Source: JAAYFT01 sp036562765 (lineage in GTDB: Bacteria; Bacillota; Clostridia; Tissierellales; Tissierellaceae). Taken from it: a stretch of 64,000 nucleotides of DNA. The DNA lies in assembly GCA_036562765.1 (NCBI GenBank), contig DATCJO010000200.1, positions 7,772-71,771 of the forward strand, given 5' to 3'. Under the pieces are notes generated by a model, which did no database searches, had not been told where the DNA came from, and saw nothing but the letters and a program-made list of their open reading frames with translations. The stretch's first letter is position 1. The number at the start of each line of letters is the position of its first letter. A program made the translations under genes and the position numbers. This document shows positions 52,198 through 60,808 of the stretch, one piece after another.

Positions 52198-53598
52198 TTA
52201 TTTATTGTACTTGTTTTTAATATATTCATCTATTGCCTTAGCTGCTTGTTTGCCTGCACCCATTGCAAGTATTACAGTTGCTGCCCCTGTAACAGCATCT
52301 CCACCGGCAAATACTCCTTCTCTAGATGTCCTACCCATTTCATCTGTAATTATACATCCATGATTGTTTGTCTTCAATCCATCAGTAGTTGAAGCAATCA
52401 ATGGATTTGGTGTAGTACCTAATGCCATGATAACAGTATCTACTTCAAATATGAAATCTGAACCTTTGATTTCAATTGGTCTTCTTCTGCCTGATGCATC
52501 TGGTTCTCCTAGTTCCATCCTTACGCATTTCATAGCCTTGACCCAACCATTTTCATCGCCTATAATTTCTATTGGGTTAGTTAGCATATCGAATATGATT
52601 CCTTCTTCTTTAGCATGGTGAACTTCTTCTACCCTAGCTGGAAGTTCCTTTTCAGTTCTTCTATATACTATATGAACTTCTGCACCAAGCCTTCTAGCTG
52701 TTCTAGCAGCATCCATTGCAACATTACCGCCACCAATTACAGCAACTTTCTTGCCTACTTTAATTGGTGTTTCATAATCGTCTCTATATGCTTTCATCAA
52801 GTTATTTCGTGTCAAGAATTCGTTAGCAGAGAATACTCCATTTAAGTTTTCTCCTGGAATACCCATGAATTTTGGCAATCCTGCACCAGAACCGATGAAA
52901 ACAGCTTCAAATCCTTCTTCAAACATTTGATCTATAGTTATTGTCTTGCCAACTATTACGTCAGTTTCAATTTTTACTCCTAATCTCTTTAGGTTTTCGA
53001 TTTCTGGTTTTACAACTTTATCCTTTGGAAGCCTGAATTCTGGAATACCATAAACTAATACTCCGCCTGGTTCATGTAAAGCTTCAAATATAGTTACTTC
53101 ATAACCTTCCTTAGCTAATTCTCCTGCACATGTAATACCAGCTGGACCTGAACCAACAATTGCAACTCTATGTCCATTGCTTGGTTTTACCTTACCAACT
53201 TTTATTCCATGTTCCCTTGCCCAGTCTGCTGCAAATCTTTCCAATTTACCAATTGCTACAGGATCACCTTTCTTACCTAAAACGCAAGTCTTTTCACATT
53301 GGTTTTCTTGTGGGCAAACCCTTCCGCAAACTGCTGGAAGAGCTGTAAATTCTGCCAATACATGTGCTGCTTCTTCAAAATCTCCATCAGCAATGTGTTT
53401 TATAAATCTTGGAATATCTATAGAAACAGGGCATCCTGGCCTACATGATGGATTCTTACAATTAAGGCAACGTTGAGCTTCGCGCATTGCCTCTTCTTCT
53501 GTATATCCCAAACATACTTCATCAAAGTTATGAATTCTTTCTTCTGGGTCTTGTTCAGCTATTGGTGTCCTTTTAAATCTATCTATTGCTGCTGCCAT
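52198..53598 (-). CDS. nfnB: NfnB / GltD-type FAD- and NAD(P)-binding oxidoreductase subunit
   Basis: 466 aa. The N-terminal Fe-S domain has CLNCKNPSCRPGCP (about residues 42-55) and CGRVCPQENQCEKTC. An FAD-binding GSGPAGITCAGELA near 150 and an NADPH-binding GGGNVAMDAARTARRLG near 290 follow. Annotated homologues are often called small-subunit glutamate synthase, but the absence of gltB and the coupled nfnA-like gene point to NADH-dependent ferredoxin:NADP oxidoreductase (Nfn), which bifurcates electrons between NADPH, NAD and ferredoxin. The start overlaps the nfnA stop by one base. Confidence 0.88.
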   Translation of the reverse strand: MAAAIDRFKRTPIAEQDPEERIHNFDEVCLGYTEEEAMREAQRCLNCKNPSCRPGCPVSIDIPRFIKHIADGDFEEAAHVLAEFTALPAVCGRVCPQENQCEKTCVLGKKGDPVAIGKLERFAADWAREHGIKVGKVKPSNGHRVAIVGSGPAGITCAGELAKEGYEVTIFEALHEPGGVLVYGIPEFRLPKDKVVKPEIENLKRLGVKIETDVIVGKTITIDQMFEEGFEAVFIGSGAGLPKFMGIPGENLNGVFSANEFLTRNNLMKAYRDDYETPIKVGKKVAVIGGGNVAMDAARTARRLGAEVHIVYRRTEKELPARVEEVHHAKEEGIIFDMLTNPIEIIGDENGWVKAMKCVRMELGEPDASGRRRPIEIKGSDFIFEVDTVIMALGTTPNPLIASTTDGLKTNNHGCIITDEMGRTSREGVFAGGDAVTGAATVILAMGAGKQAAKAIDEYIKNKYNK

Positions 53599-54470
53599 TA
53601 TTTCCTAACCCCCTCTGCTTTGCATCTGCATTCATATGTTTCAAGGTTCTTCTTTTCTTCATCCCTATATTGAGCTTGTCTCTTTAGGGCTTCATCAAAG
53701 TCAACTAGATGGCCATCAAATTCAGGCCCATGAACGCAAGCAAATTTAGTTTCTCCGCCAACTGTAACCCTGCATGCACCGCACATTCCAGTACCATCAA
53801 CCATAATTGGGTTTAAAGATACAGTTGTAGGTAAGTTGTACTTCTTAGTAGTCAAGCAAACAAACTTCATCATTATCATTGGACCTATGGCTACACATTC
53901 GTCATATTGTTTTCCTTGATTGTTTATAAGTTCATCTATGTAATTTGTAACCATACCATGGAATCCATAGGAACCATCATCAGTACATACATAAACATTG
54001 CCAGCGACTTCTCTCATTTTATCTTCAAGTATAATTAATTCTTTTGTTTTAGCTCCTATAATAACATCTGCCTTGATTCCTCTTTCATGAAGCCATTTTA
54101 CTTGTGGATAGACTGGAGCAGCGCCAACTCCACCTGCTACAAATAACATTCTCTTCTTCTTCAATTCTTCAATGTCTTCATTAACAAATTTTGATGGAAC
54201 TCCCAATGGCCCAACAAAATCCTTTAGATAATCTCCAGCTTCAAATTCTGCTAACCTTCTGGTAGAACTGCCCGCAGCTTGAACAACAATTTGTACAGTT
54301 CCTTCTTCTGTATCGTAATCGCAAATTGTCAATGGAATTCTTTCGCCTTTTTCATCTGCAATGACAATTAAGAATTGTCCAGGTTTTGCAGAAGCTGCAA
54401 CTCTAGGTGCCAAAACATCCATTGAGAAAATATTTGGAGCTAATATTTCCTTTCTGACAATCTTAAACAA
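53598..54470 (-). CDS. nfnA: NfnA / sulfide dehydrogenase subunit-like FAD-NAD binding protein
   Basis: 290 aa. A ferredoxin-reductase-type FAD domain (PGQFLIVIAD; RIPLTICDYD) is followed by a NAD-binding domain (FVAGGVGAAPVYPQVKWL) and a C-terminal 2Fe-2S site GTGMCGACRVTVGGETKFAC, as in PyrK and Nfn subunit A. I place the start at TTG (54468-54470) because AGGAGG is 8 bases upstream; the frame stays open 19 codons further without such a signal. Upstream are three direct repeats TTTGATAAT. It is translated first in the nfnA-nfnB operon. Confidence 0.88.
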   Translation of the reverse strand: MFKIVRKEILAPNIFSMDVLAPRVAASAKPGQFLIVIADEKGERIPLTICDYDTEEGTVQIVVQAAGSSTRRLAEFEAGDYLKDFVGPLGVPSKFVNEDIEELKKKRMLFVAGGVGAAPVYPQVKWLHERGIKADVIIGAKTKELIILEDKMREVAGNVYVCTDDGSYGFHGMVTNYIDELINNQGKQYDECVAIGPMIMMKFVCLTTKKYNLPTTVSLNPIMVDGTGMCGACRVTVGGETKFACVHGPEFDGHLVDFDEALKRQAQYRDEEKKNLETYECRCKAEGVRK

Positions 54471-54493
54471 TTGTACTTCCTCCTTGTTAAAAT

Positions 54494-54524
54494 TTTGATA
54501 ATAGTTTGATAATTCTTTGATAAT
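54494..54524. repeat. Three direct repeats TTTGATAAT with 11-bp period
   Basis: TTTGATAAT at 54494-54502, 54505-54513 and 54516-54524, 24-54 bp upstream of the nfnA start. The period of one helical turn suggests cooperative regulator binding. Confidence 0.6.
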
Positions 54525-55010
54525 CAATTTATAATGATTTAGCTTTTATTTTACTTGATTCACCTAAAATTTTAACATAATGGAAAGTTTTATTCAATGT
54601 AAAAAAAAGATTTTTATAAAAAATTTGTTATCAATTTATCAATATATTTATTGAATCTAATATTTGAATAATTGAGTATAAAATTTTTAAAATTAAATTT
54701 TTGTAAAAGTTTTCAATATCAATTTGTAAATGAATATGGAATTCAACTCCCAAATATTCCTTATAATTGAAATTATAAGTTCCTTTAGCATCTTATGCTG
54801 ACTATATCTTTATGGAATATCTTTTTCAAGACTTGCCTTAGAAGATGTGTAAAGACTGAAGAGTTTTAATTAATTGCCAGATTTGTCGTCAAAGAAGTGT
54901 ACTGCAATTATGATATATATTTATAATTCTATTTAAATTCCATATTTTTATCAACATTGAATATTAGTGCTTTTCCGACTTATATCGACAATATGAATTT
55001 TTCATAGATA
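54525..55010. other. Intergenic region upstream of nfnA, no gene seen
   Basis: About 490 bp, AT-rich. TTATCAA appears again near 54631-54645 on the plus strand. No ORF with a ribosome binding site, no tRNA and no recognised riboswitch. Confidence 0.4.
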
Positions 55011-55057
55011 AAAAAGAAAGAAGTAAATACTTGCATTTATTTACTTCTTTCTTCTTT
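55011..55057 (-). terminator. Terminator of the phosphohexomutase gene
   Basis: 15-bp perfect stem AAGAAAGAAGTAAAT (55014-55028) and its complement (55039-55053), 10-base loop. T residues follow on the minus strand. Confidence 0.8.
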
Positions 55058-55075
55058 TGAAAATCTTATAAATGA

Positions 55076-56764
55076 TTATTTAACTGATTTTATTTTTTCA
55101 AACACAGCTGATTCAATTTTATGAACTCTTTCATATGCTGTTTTTTCATTCCTATTAATTGAATATATATACAACTTAATCTTGGGTTCTGTGCCCGATG
55201 GCCTTATGGCATACCATGAACCGTCATCAAGATAGTATTTCAACACATTGGATTTTGGATTTCCAGTATCGTCATACAAATAATCTATTATTTTTACTAA
55301 ACTAATATCATCAAACTTAGTTATTGGATTTCTTCTAAATTCTTCCATAATCCTTTCTATTCTTTGTTTACCTTCCAATCCTTCCAATACTATGGATATT
55401 AGCTTTTCCTTGAAATATCCGTATTCCTTGTAGATATCCTCTAATACATCTAAAAGAGTCTTCCCTTGCTTTTTGTAGTACCCTGCCATTTCAGCGATAA
55501 GCATAGATGTATTTATACCATCCTTATCTCTAACCATATTGCCATAAACATACCCAATGCTTTCTTCATATCCAAATATGAATTCATATTCTCCAGAATT
55601 ATCAAATTCGTTGGCTTTACCACAGATGTTCTTAAAACCTGTCAATGTTTCAAAGGTTTTAATATTATACTTATCTGCTATGAGTTTGCTTAAATCTCCT
55701 GTTACAATTGACTTAACAATGGCTCCATTTTCTGGTAAGATTCCTTTTCTTTTCCTTTGAGATAAGATATAGTTTACAAGCAGAATGCCCATTTGATTGC
55801 CAGTAATAAATTTATATTCATTATTCCCACTTCTTACCATTGAAGCCACTCTGTCGCAGTCAGGGTCAGTTGCTATTATTATATCAGCATTTTCCTTCTT
55901 CCCTAAAGCTACAGCATAGTTAAAGGCCTTTATGTCCTCTGGATTTGGATAGCCAACTGTAGTAAAGTCAGGGTCAGGGTTTTCCTGTTCAGGTACAACG
56001 ATTACATTTGTAAATCCTCTTTTTCTTAAAATCCTTCTTACTGGTATATTGCCTGTACCATTTAAAGGAGTATAAACAATTTTAATATCTTTATCTATAT
56101 CATCACAAAGGCTTAAAGATATTAATTCATTATCATAAGCTTCATCTATTTCTTTTCCTATGAGTTCAATTAGGCCTGATTTCTTTGCTTCTTCAAAGTC
56201 AGCAAGTTTTATTTCTGAAAAATCCTTAACTTTGTCAATTTCTGCAAGTATTTCATTAGCTATATCATCTAAAATCTGAGAGCCATATTCCCAATATACC
56301 TTAAAACCATTATAATTTTTAGGATTGTGGCTAGCTGTAATAACTACACCTGATATGGTTTTTAATTTCCTAATGGCATAAGATAACATTGGTGTTGGCC
56401 TAATTCCATCAAATAAATATACCTTAACTCCGTTAGCTGCCAAAACCCTTGCAGTGATTTCAGCAAAATCCTTAGAAAAATGCCTTACATCATAAGCAAT
56501 GGCTACACCTCTTTTAATTGCTTCCTCACCCTTATTTACTATGGTACGAGCAAGGCCATGGGCAGCCAAGGAAACAGTATATTTGTTCATTCTATTGGTT
56601 CCTGCACCTATAATTCCTCTTAGTCCTGCTGTGCCAAAGGACAAATCTGTGTAGAATCTATCTTCAATTTCCTTTTCATCAGTGATACTTCTTAATTCCA
56701 ATTTTGTTTCTTCATCAAAGAATTCATTTTCTAACCAATACTTATATTTTTCTTTGTAATTCAT
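55076..56764 (-). CDS. Phosphoglucomutase/phosphomannomutase
   Basis: 562 aa. The phosphoserine loop TASHNPKNYNGFKVYW (near residue 140), metal-binding DPDCDRVA, sugar-binding GYEESIGY and the C-terminal phosphate-binding RPSGTEPKIKLY are intact. The length fits the Firmicute PgcA type, which interconverts glucose-1- and glucose-6-phosphate for cell-wall glycolipid and polysaccharide synthesis. The start ATG follows GGGGTGAGG. It is a single gene with its own terminator. Confidence 0.93.
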   Translation of the reverse strand: MNYKEKYKYWLENEFFDEETKLELRSITDEKEIEDRFYTDLSFGTAGLRGIIGAGTNRMNKYTVSLAAHGLARTIVNKGEEAIKRGVAIAYDVRHFSKDFAEITARVLAANGVKVYLFDGIRPTPMLSYAIRKLKTISGVVITASHNPKNYNGFKVYWEYGSQILDDIANEILAEIDKVKDFSEIKLADFEEAKKSGLIELIGKEIDEAYDNELISLSLCDDIDKDIKIVYTPLNGTGNIPVRRILRKRGFTNVIVVPEQENPDPDFTTVGYPNPEDIKAFNYAVALGKKENADIIIATDPDCDRVASMVRSGNNEYKFITGNQMGILLVNYILSQRKRKGILPENGAIVKSIVTGDLSKLIADKYNIKTFETLTGFKNICGKANEFDNSGEYEFIFGYEESIGYVYGNMVRDKDGINTSMLIAEMAGYYKKQGKTLLDVLEDIYKEYGYFKEKLISIVLEGLEGKQRIERIMEEFRRNPITKFDDISLVKIIDYLYDDTGNPKSNVLKYYLDDGSWYAIRPSGTEPKIKLYIYSINRNEKTAYERVHKIESAVFEKIKSVK

Positions 56765-56861
56765 AACCTCACCCCATTATAAATTCCATACTCATCTATT
56801 TTATTTTAGTAGTTAATTTAATATTTGTCCATATTTTAAATCATGTCAGCATATTCCTAAG

Positions 56862-56885
56862 GAAAAAGGACAGAGTAATCTGCCC
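56862..56885 (-). terminator. Probable terminator after the YkvA family gene
   Basis: GGaCAGA-GTAA-TCTGcCC (56868-56885, one mismatch) followed on the minus strand by TTTTTCC. Confidence 0.55.
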
Positions 56886-56965
56886 TGCTGACTAAAATCA
56901 ATCCCTTTTCTTCAAGTTAAATATAATGAAAAATGGGAGTCCATTCTCCCTCAATGTCATTGAAA

Positions 56966-57409
56966 TTATTGATTTTTATCTTCCTCTGAATCTATAACTT
57001 CGCCTTCAACTTCAATTATATCTACTGTTTCTTTCTTGTCTCTCCATTTTCTATATGCTTCCACTTCTTCTTTGATTTTTCTGAAAATGTACGCAATTAC
57101 TGCAATATCATCTATTAATCCTGCTGCCAAAAAATCAGGAATTAAATCAAATGGATTTAATAGATAAAGGAATGCAATAATTATCATTAGTATTGAAGTT
57201 TGAGATACTTCCCTATAATCTTTTCTCAACCAGTCCCTAATTAAATCAATAAACAACTTAATTTCTTCTATTACTTTCTTCAATTCTGGGTTGTTTTCCA
57301 CTATTGACTTTACTCTTTCCACAATGTCTCTAAGTTTTTCATTATTATAATAAATAGAATTTGCTTTACTCTCTAAATTTCTAATAATTTCATCAAAATC
57401 TATTTTCAT
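56966..57409 (-). CDS. YkvA/DUF1232 family membrane protein
   Basis: 147 aa. The C-terminal half contains ILMIIIAFLYLLNPFDLIPDFL and LIDDIAVIAYIFRK, the hallmark of DUF1232 (YkvA) with its LNPxDLIPD motif and one or two hydrophobic helices. The N-terminal half is a charged helical region. The last 25 residues are acidic. Function is unknown in general. I chose the ATG at 57407-57409, 6 bases after GGAGG; a GTG two codons earlier is too close to that site. Confidence 0.85.
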   Translation of the reverse strand: MKIDFDEIIRNLESKANSIYYNNEKLRDIVERVKSIVENNPELKKVIEEIKLFIDLIRDWLRKDYREVSQTSILMIIIAFLYLLNPFDLIPDFLAAGLIDDIAVIAYIFRKIKEEVEAYRKWRDKKETVDIIEVEGEVIDSEEDKNQ

Positions 57410-57493
57410 AGGCACCCTCCAAAAAGCTATTTAAATTAATGTACCATTTAATACATTCCTATTCGCATTCACCTTGCTGCAACCTAATAGATA

Positions 57494-58402
57494 TTATATT
57501 TCCGCAGATTTAAATCCTTTACCCTTAACTTCCACTACATCGTAAATTGTTAAAAATGCCATTGGATCAATTTCATTTACAAGTTCCTTCAATCTTGCAA
57601 TTTCTCTAGATGTTAATGTACAGTATATTATATCCTTCTTCTCCTTAGTATATGCGCCTTCTCCTTTTAATAAAGTAACGCCACGATTAATCTTTTCCAT
57701 AATTGCAGAAGACAATTCTTGTGACTTATCTGAAACTATAATTACATTTTTTTGTACATTTAATCCTATTTGTACCTTATCCAAAACTTGATAACCAATA
57801 TACATTGCAATTAAAGTATACATGGCTCGTTTATATCCAAATAGTAACGACGAAAGGGTGATAATAATTGTATTAACCATCATAAGGCCAGAACCAATAT
57901 TTATATTTTGCTTTTTCTTCAAGATAGCTGCAACTACATCAAATCCACCTTGGCATACTCCATTTCTGAACATAAGCCCCATGCCTATACCATTAAAAAC
58001 TCCCCCAAAAATTGAAGCAAGCAAAATATCGTCTACAACTAACAATGTTCCTATATCCTTAGTTGCAGTTAATATTGATGAAAAAGCAAACATGGATATA
58101 AAAGCGTAAACTAAAAATTTCTTATTTAAAATCCTGTACCCCATAAGAAATATAGGTAAGTTAAGAACAAATACGGTTATACCTGTAGGGATTCCGGTTA
58201 AATATTGAACTATTATTCCTAATCCTCCAACTCCTCCGCTTAAAAGACCATTAGGAACAAAGAATAAGTTAATAGCAGTTGAACAAAATAGGTTCCCCAT
58301 TAGTATAAAAAATAATTTCCTAATTATTTCTTTCCTATCTCCAAAAACATCTCTTACAGAACTCATGATACATGCACATCCTTCATTTATAAAATTATTC
58401 AT
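57494..58402 (-). CDS. YitT family membrane protein (DUF161 + DUF2179)
   Basis: 302 aa. Five or six transmembrane helices with FFVPNGLLSGGVGGLGII near the N-terminus and FRNGVCQGGFDVVAAIL in the middle, then a soluble C-terminal DUF2179 domain (YCTLTSREIARLKELVNEIDP). It could start at the first ATG (58400-58402) or at a second ATG 12 codons later (58364-58366); neither has an ideal Shine-Dalgarno. Function unknown; the family is common in spore formers and may transport a small solute. Confidence 0.85.
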   Translation of the reverse strand: MNNFINEGCACIMSSVRDVFGDRKEIIRKLFFILMGNLFCSTAINLFFVPNGLLSGGVGGLGIIVQYLTGIPTGITVFVLNLPIFLMGYRILNKKFLVYAFISMFAFSSILTATKDIGTLLVVDDILLASIFGGVFNGIGMGLMFRNGVCQGGFDVVAAILKKKQNINIGSGLMMVNTIIITLSSLLFGYKRAMYTLIAMYIGYQVLDKVQIGLNVQKNVIIVSDKSQELSSAIMEKINRGVTLLKGEGAYTKEKKDIIYCTLTSREIARLKELVNEIDPMAFLTIYDVVEVKGKGFKSAEI

Positions 58403-58475
58403 ATAATATATCTACCAAAATTAAGAGTATTATAACACAATAACATAATTATTTCACTAAAAAATCATTCCTAAA

Positions 58476-58505
58476 AAAAGAAGCTAAGATATCTTAGCTT
58501 CTTTT
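58476..58505. terminator. Bidirectional terminator after dpaB
   Basis: Perfect palindrome with 15-base arms AAAAGAAGCTAAGAT / ATCTTAGCTTCTTTT overlapping the dpaB stop, flanked by A and T runs. Confidence 0.8.
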
Positions 58506-59084
58506 ATATAAAAGTGGCTGAATTTGCTTCCCTTTTAATGCTTCAAGAATTGTAGGGATTATCATGTCATAATGGGCAATTATTGAATTAGGCTTTTTAA
58601 ATGGATCATCTTGGCTGAATGGAACAAAATAGACATTCTTTTTATCTAATAATAGCCCAAGATTTTTAGCATTGGTACTTAGACCATCATTAGTTGATAC
58701 TGCAATAACTACAGGTTTGCCATTTCTTAAATGGGCCTTATACGCCATACATACTGGAGTATCTGTAATTCCATTGGCAATTTTGGCCAAGGTATTGCCA
58801 GTACATGGAGCAATGACCAATACATCCAAAAATGCAGTTGGACCAATGGGTTCTGCATCTTGTATAGTAGAAATTACTTTATGACCAGTTATGTTTTCAA
58901 TCTTTTCAATCCAGTCTTTGGCTAATCCATATTTTGTATCTAATGAACTAGCATTAAATGACATGATAGGATATACTTCTGCCCCTTCATCTACCATTCT
59001 TTTTATTTCGTTTATAACTGTATCAAAGGTACAGAAAGAGCCTGTAATCCCTATTCCTATTTTTATTCTTTCTAATAACATCAT
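58494..59084 (-). CDS. dpaB: Dipicolinate synthase subunit B
   Basis: 196 aa. Flavoprotein-like fold with IGIGITGSFCTFDTVI at the N-terminus, then ISTIQDAEPIGP and LVIAPCTGNTLAKIANGITD, the hallmark of SpoVFB/DpaB. With DpaA it makes dipicolinic acid for the spore core in the mother cell. It overlaps the dpaA stop by 4 bases (ATGA), and GGGGGAG just upstream is its ribosome binding site. Two ATG codons in a row are possible starts. Confidence 0.93.
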   Translation of the reverse strand: MMLLERIKIGIGITGSFCTFDTVINEIKRMVDEGAEVYPIMSFNASSLDTKYGLAKDWIEKIENITGHKVISTIQDAEPIGPTAFLDVLVIAPCTGNTLAKIANGITDTPVCMAYKAHLRNGKPVVIAVSTNDGLSTNAKNLGLLLDKKNVYFVPFSQDDPFKKPNSIIAHYDMIIPTILEALKGKQIQPLLYKRS

Positions 59085-59944
59085 TCTCCCCCCAGTTCTG
59101 CAATAATATTTTTTATGGTATTTTTAATTATCATTGCTGCAGTTTTTGGTGCTACTTTCCCAGGTAATCCCAAGGCCCAAACTGTTTTTATATTAAGTTC
59201 TTTTGCTTTTTCAAAGTCTACTCCACCGGGAGCAGAGGCAATATCAATTATCAAAGAATCCCTGTCAACATGTTGAAGCTTATCTTCATCCAAAATCATG
59301 GTGGGTATTGTGTTGAATATTACATCCATGTTTCCAATGTAATCATTTAATTCAGATAAGTTAACAGGAATATATCCATAGGCCTCAATCCAGCTTACAT
59401 CTGCAATTTTCCTCGCTGCAACATATACATTTGCATCAAGTCCCTTTAGCTTTTTAGCTAAAATCTTTCCCATCCTTCCAAAACCTAAAACTAAAGCATT
59501 TGCCCCATGTAGAACTATGTCCATATTTTCCATGGCAATTTGGATTGCCCCTTCAGCAGTGGGTATCCCATTTAATACGCTCATTTCTTCTCTTTCCATT
59601 AAATCTATGACTTTTATATTATGAAATTCTCCAATGTTATAAATTAGCTCTGGTATACTTCCAGCTATTAATATTTGAGTTGATTTCATATTATTAAATA
59701 TATCTTTTAATTTGATGTTTGTAGAATAAAAGGGGGTATTTAAAAAGATTTTGTCACGGGTTAAGGGTATGGGGCCAATGATTATATCAGAATCTTTCAA
59801 TGCCTTCTCTAATGTACTGCATAATATGGACTTATCTATATAGTTTTCTTCAAATCCAAAAGCCTTTATATCATAATCATCTTCCATCAGTAAATTGGCA
59901 AGCTTAATACTTCTCTCATCGCCTCCCAGTATGGTTAACTTCAT
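59081..59944 (-). CDS. dpaA: Dipicolinate synthase subunit A
   Basis: 287 aa. LTILGGDERSIKLANLL at the N-terminus, the Rossmann motif LVLGFGRMGKILAKKL near residue 150 and IIDIASAPGGVDFEKA are typical of SpoVFA/DpaA, an NAD(P)-dependent dehydrogenase. It acts in the mother cell late in sporulation. AGGAGG lies 6 bases before the ATG, and a sigma-K-like promoter is visible 35-63 bp upstream. Its presence shows that the organism makes endospores or descends from one that did. Confidence 0.94.
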   Translation of the reverse strand: MKLTILGGDERSIKLANLLMEDDYDIKAFGFEENYIDKSILCSTLEKALKDSDIIIGPIPLTRDKIFLNTPFYSTNIKLKDIFNNMKSTQILIAGSIPELIYNIGEFHNIKVIDLMEREEMSVLNGIPTAEGAIQIAMENMDIVLHGANALVLGFGRMGKILAKKLKGLDANVYVAARKIADVSWIEAYGYIPVNLSELNDYIGNMDVIFNTIPTMILDEDKLQHVDRDSLIIDIASAPGGVDFEKAKELNIKTVWALGLPGKVAPKTAAMIIKNTIKNIIAELGGE

Positions 59945-59978
59945 AATTAACCTCCTTGATAAACTTTAGATTAATACT

Positions 59979-60007
59979 TATTCTATGAAAATAAAAATTT
60001 AAAGTGC
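59979..60007 (-). promoter_or_regulatory. Sigma-K-like promoter of dpaAB
   Basis: Minus strand GCAC (60004-60007), a 16-bp spacer, then CATAGAATA (59979-59987). This matches the sigma-K consensus AC-N16-CATAnnnTA. The 5' leader would be short, with a normal ribosome binding site. Confidence 0.7.
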
Positions 60008-60119
60008 TTGTTCATATAAAAGGTATCTAAAGAAGTTATGAAAATATAGAATTCATTGCCAATAGATTCTTGTAATTTAACTAAAAATAGATATATAATC
60101 CAATTAAAGGAGTGATAAG

Positions 60120-60788
60120 ATGTTGACAATTAGTTGCAAAGAAATGAAAGCCATGGACTCTTATACAATAGAAAATATAGGTGTGCCAAGCATTGTATTA
60201 ATGGAAAATGCAGCTTTAAAGGTAATAAAAAATATCCCCATTGAAAATGCTGAAAAATTCACTGTTGTCTGTGGAGTTGGAAATAATGGGGGAGATGGAC
60301 TGGCTGTTGCACGACACATTATTTTAAATGGCAAAAAAGTGGACCTATATATATTAGGGAATCTAGATAAAGCTACCAATGATTTTAATATTAATTTGAA
60401 TATCCTTAAAAACATGGATGTAGAATTTATTCATATCAAAGGAACAGATGAACTAAATAGGCTAAAAAATTCCTTAATCAATAACGATATAACTATCGAT
60501 GCAATATTTGGAATAGGACTTACAAGGAATGTTGAAGGGACTTATAAGGAAGTTATCTCATTAATAAATGAACATTCCAAATACATAATTTCAGTAGACA
60601 TACCTTCAGGATTAGATGGAGATACAGGAGAGGTCTTGGGAATAGCTGTTAAGGCAAATAAAACAGTTACTTTTCATCTAGCAAAGAAAGGGCTAATACA
60701 AAATAAAGAATATACTGGGGAACTCATTGTTGAATCCATTGGAATACCTAAATTTGTTACAAACAAAATATTAAAAAGGATGGAATAA
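60120..60788 (+). CDS. nnrE: NAD(P)H-hydrate epimerase (YjeF N-terminal domain)
   Basis: 222 aa. VLMENAALKV near residue 27, VVCGVGNNGGDGLAVARH (Rossmann-like, near 55) and DAIFGIGLTRNVEG, SVDIPSGLDGDTGEV match the YjeF_N epimerase, which interconverts the R and S forms of damaged NAD(P)H hydrates. The usual fused C-terminal dehydratase (NnrD) is absent, so this is the stand-alone form. AAAGGAG is 7 bases before the ATG. A terminator follows directly. Confidence 0.9.
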   Translation: MLTISCKEMKAMDSYTIENIGVPSIVLMENAALKVIKNIPIENAEKFTVVCGVGNNGGDGLAVARHIILNGKKVDLYILGNLDKATNDFNINLNILKNMDVEFIHIKGTDELNRLKNSLINNDITIDAIFGIGLTRNVEGTYKEVISLINEHSKYIISVDIPSGLDGDTGEVLGIAVKANKTVTFHLAKKGLIQNKEYTGELIVESIGIPKFVTNKILKRME

Positions 60789-60803
60789 ATCCATCCTTTT
60801 TTA
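60773..60803. terminator. Bidirectional terminator between nnrE and tldE copy 2
   Basis: 12-bp stem AAAAAGGATGGA (60773-60784) and TCCATCCTTTTT (60790-60801), loop ATAAA. It ends two convergent transcripts. Confidence 0.85.
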
Positions 60804-60808
60804 CTCTA

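Noticed and set aside
52198..53598. Glutamate synthase small subunit (gltD).
   Set aside because: No gltB large subunit lies nearby, and translational coupling with a PyrK/NfnA-like gene fits Nfn better.
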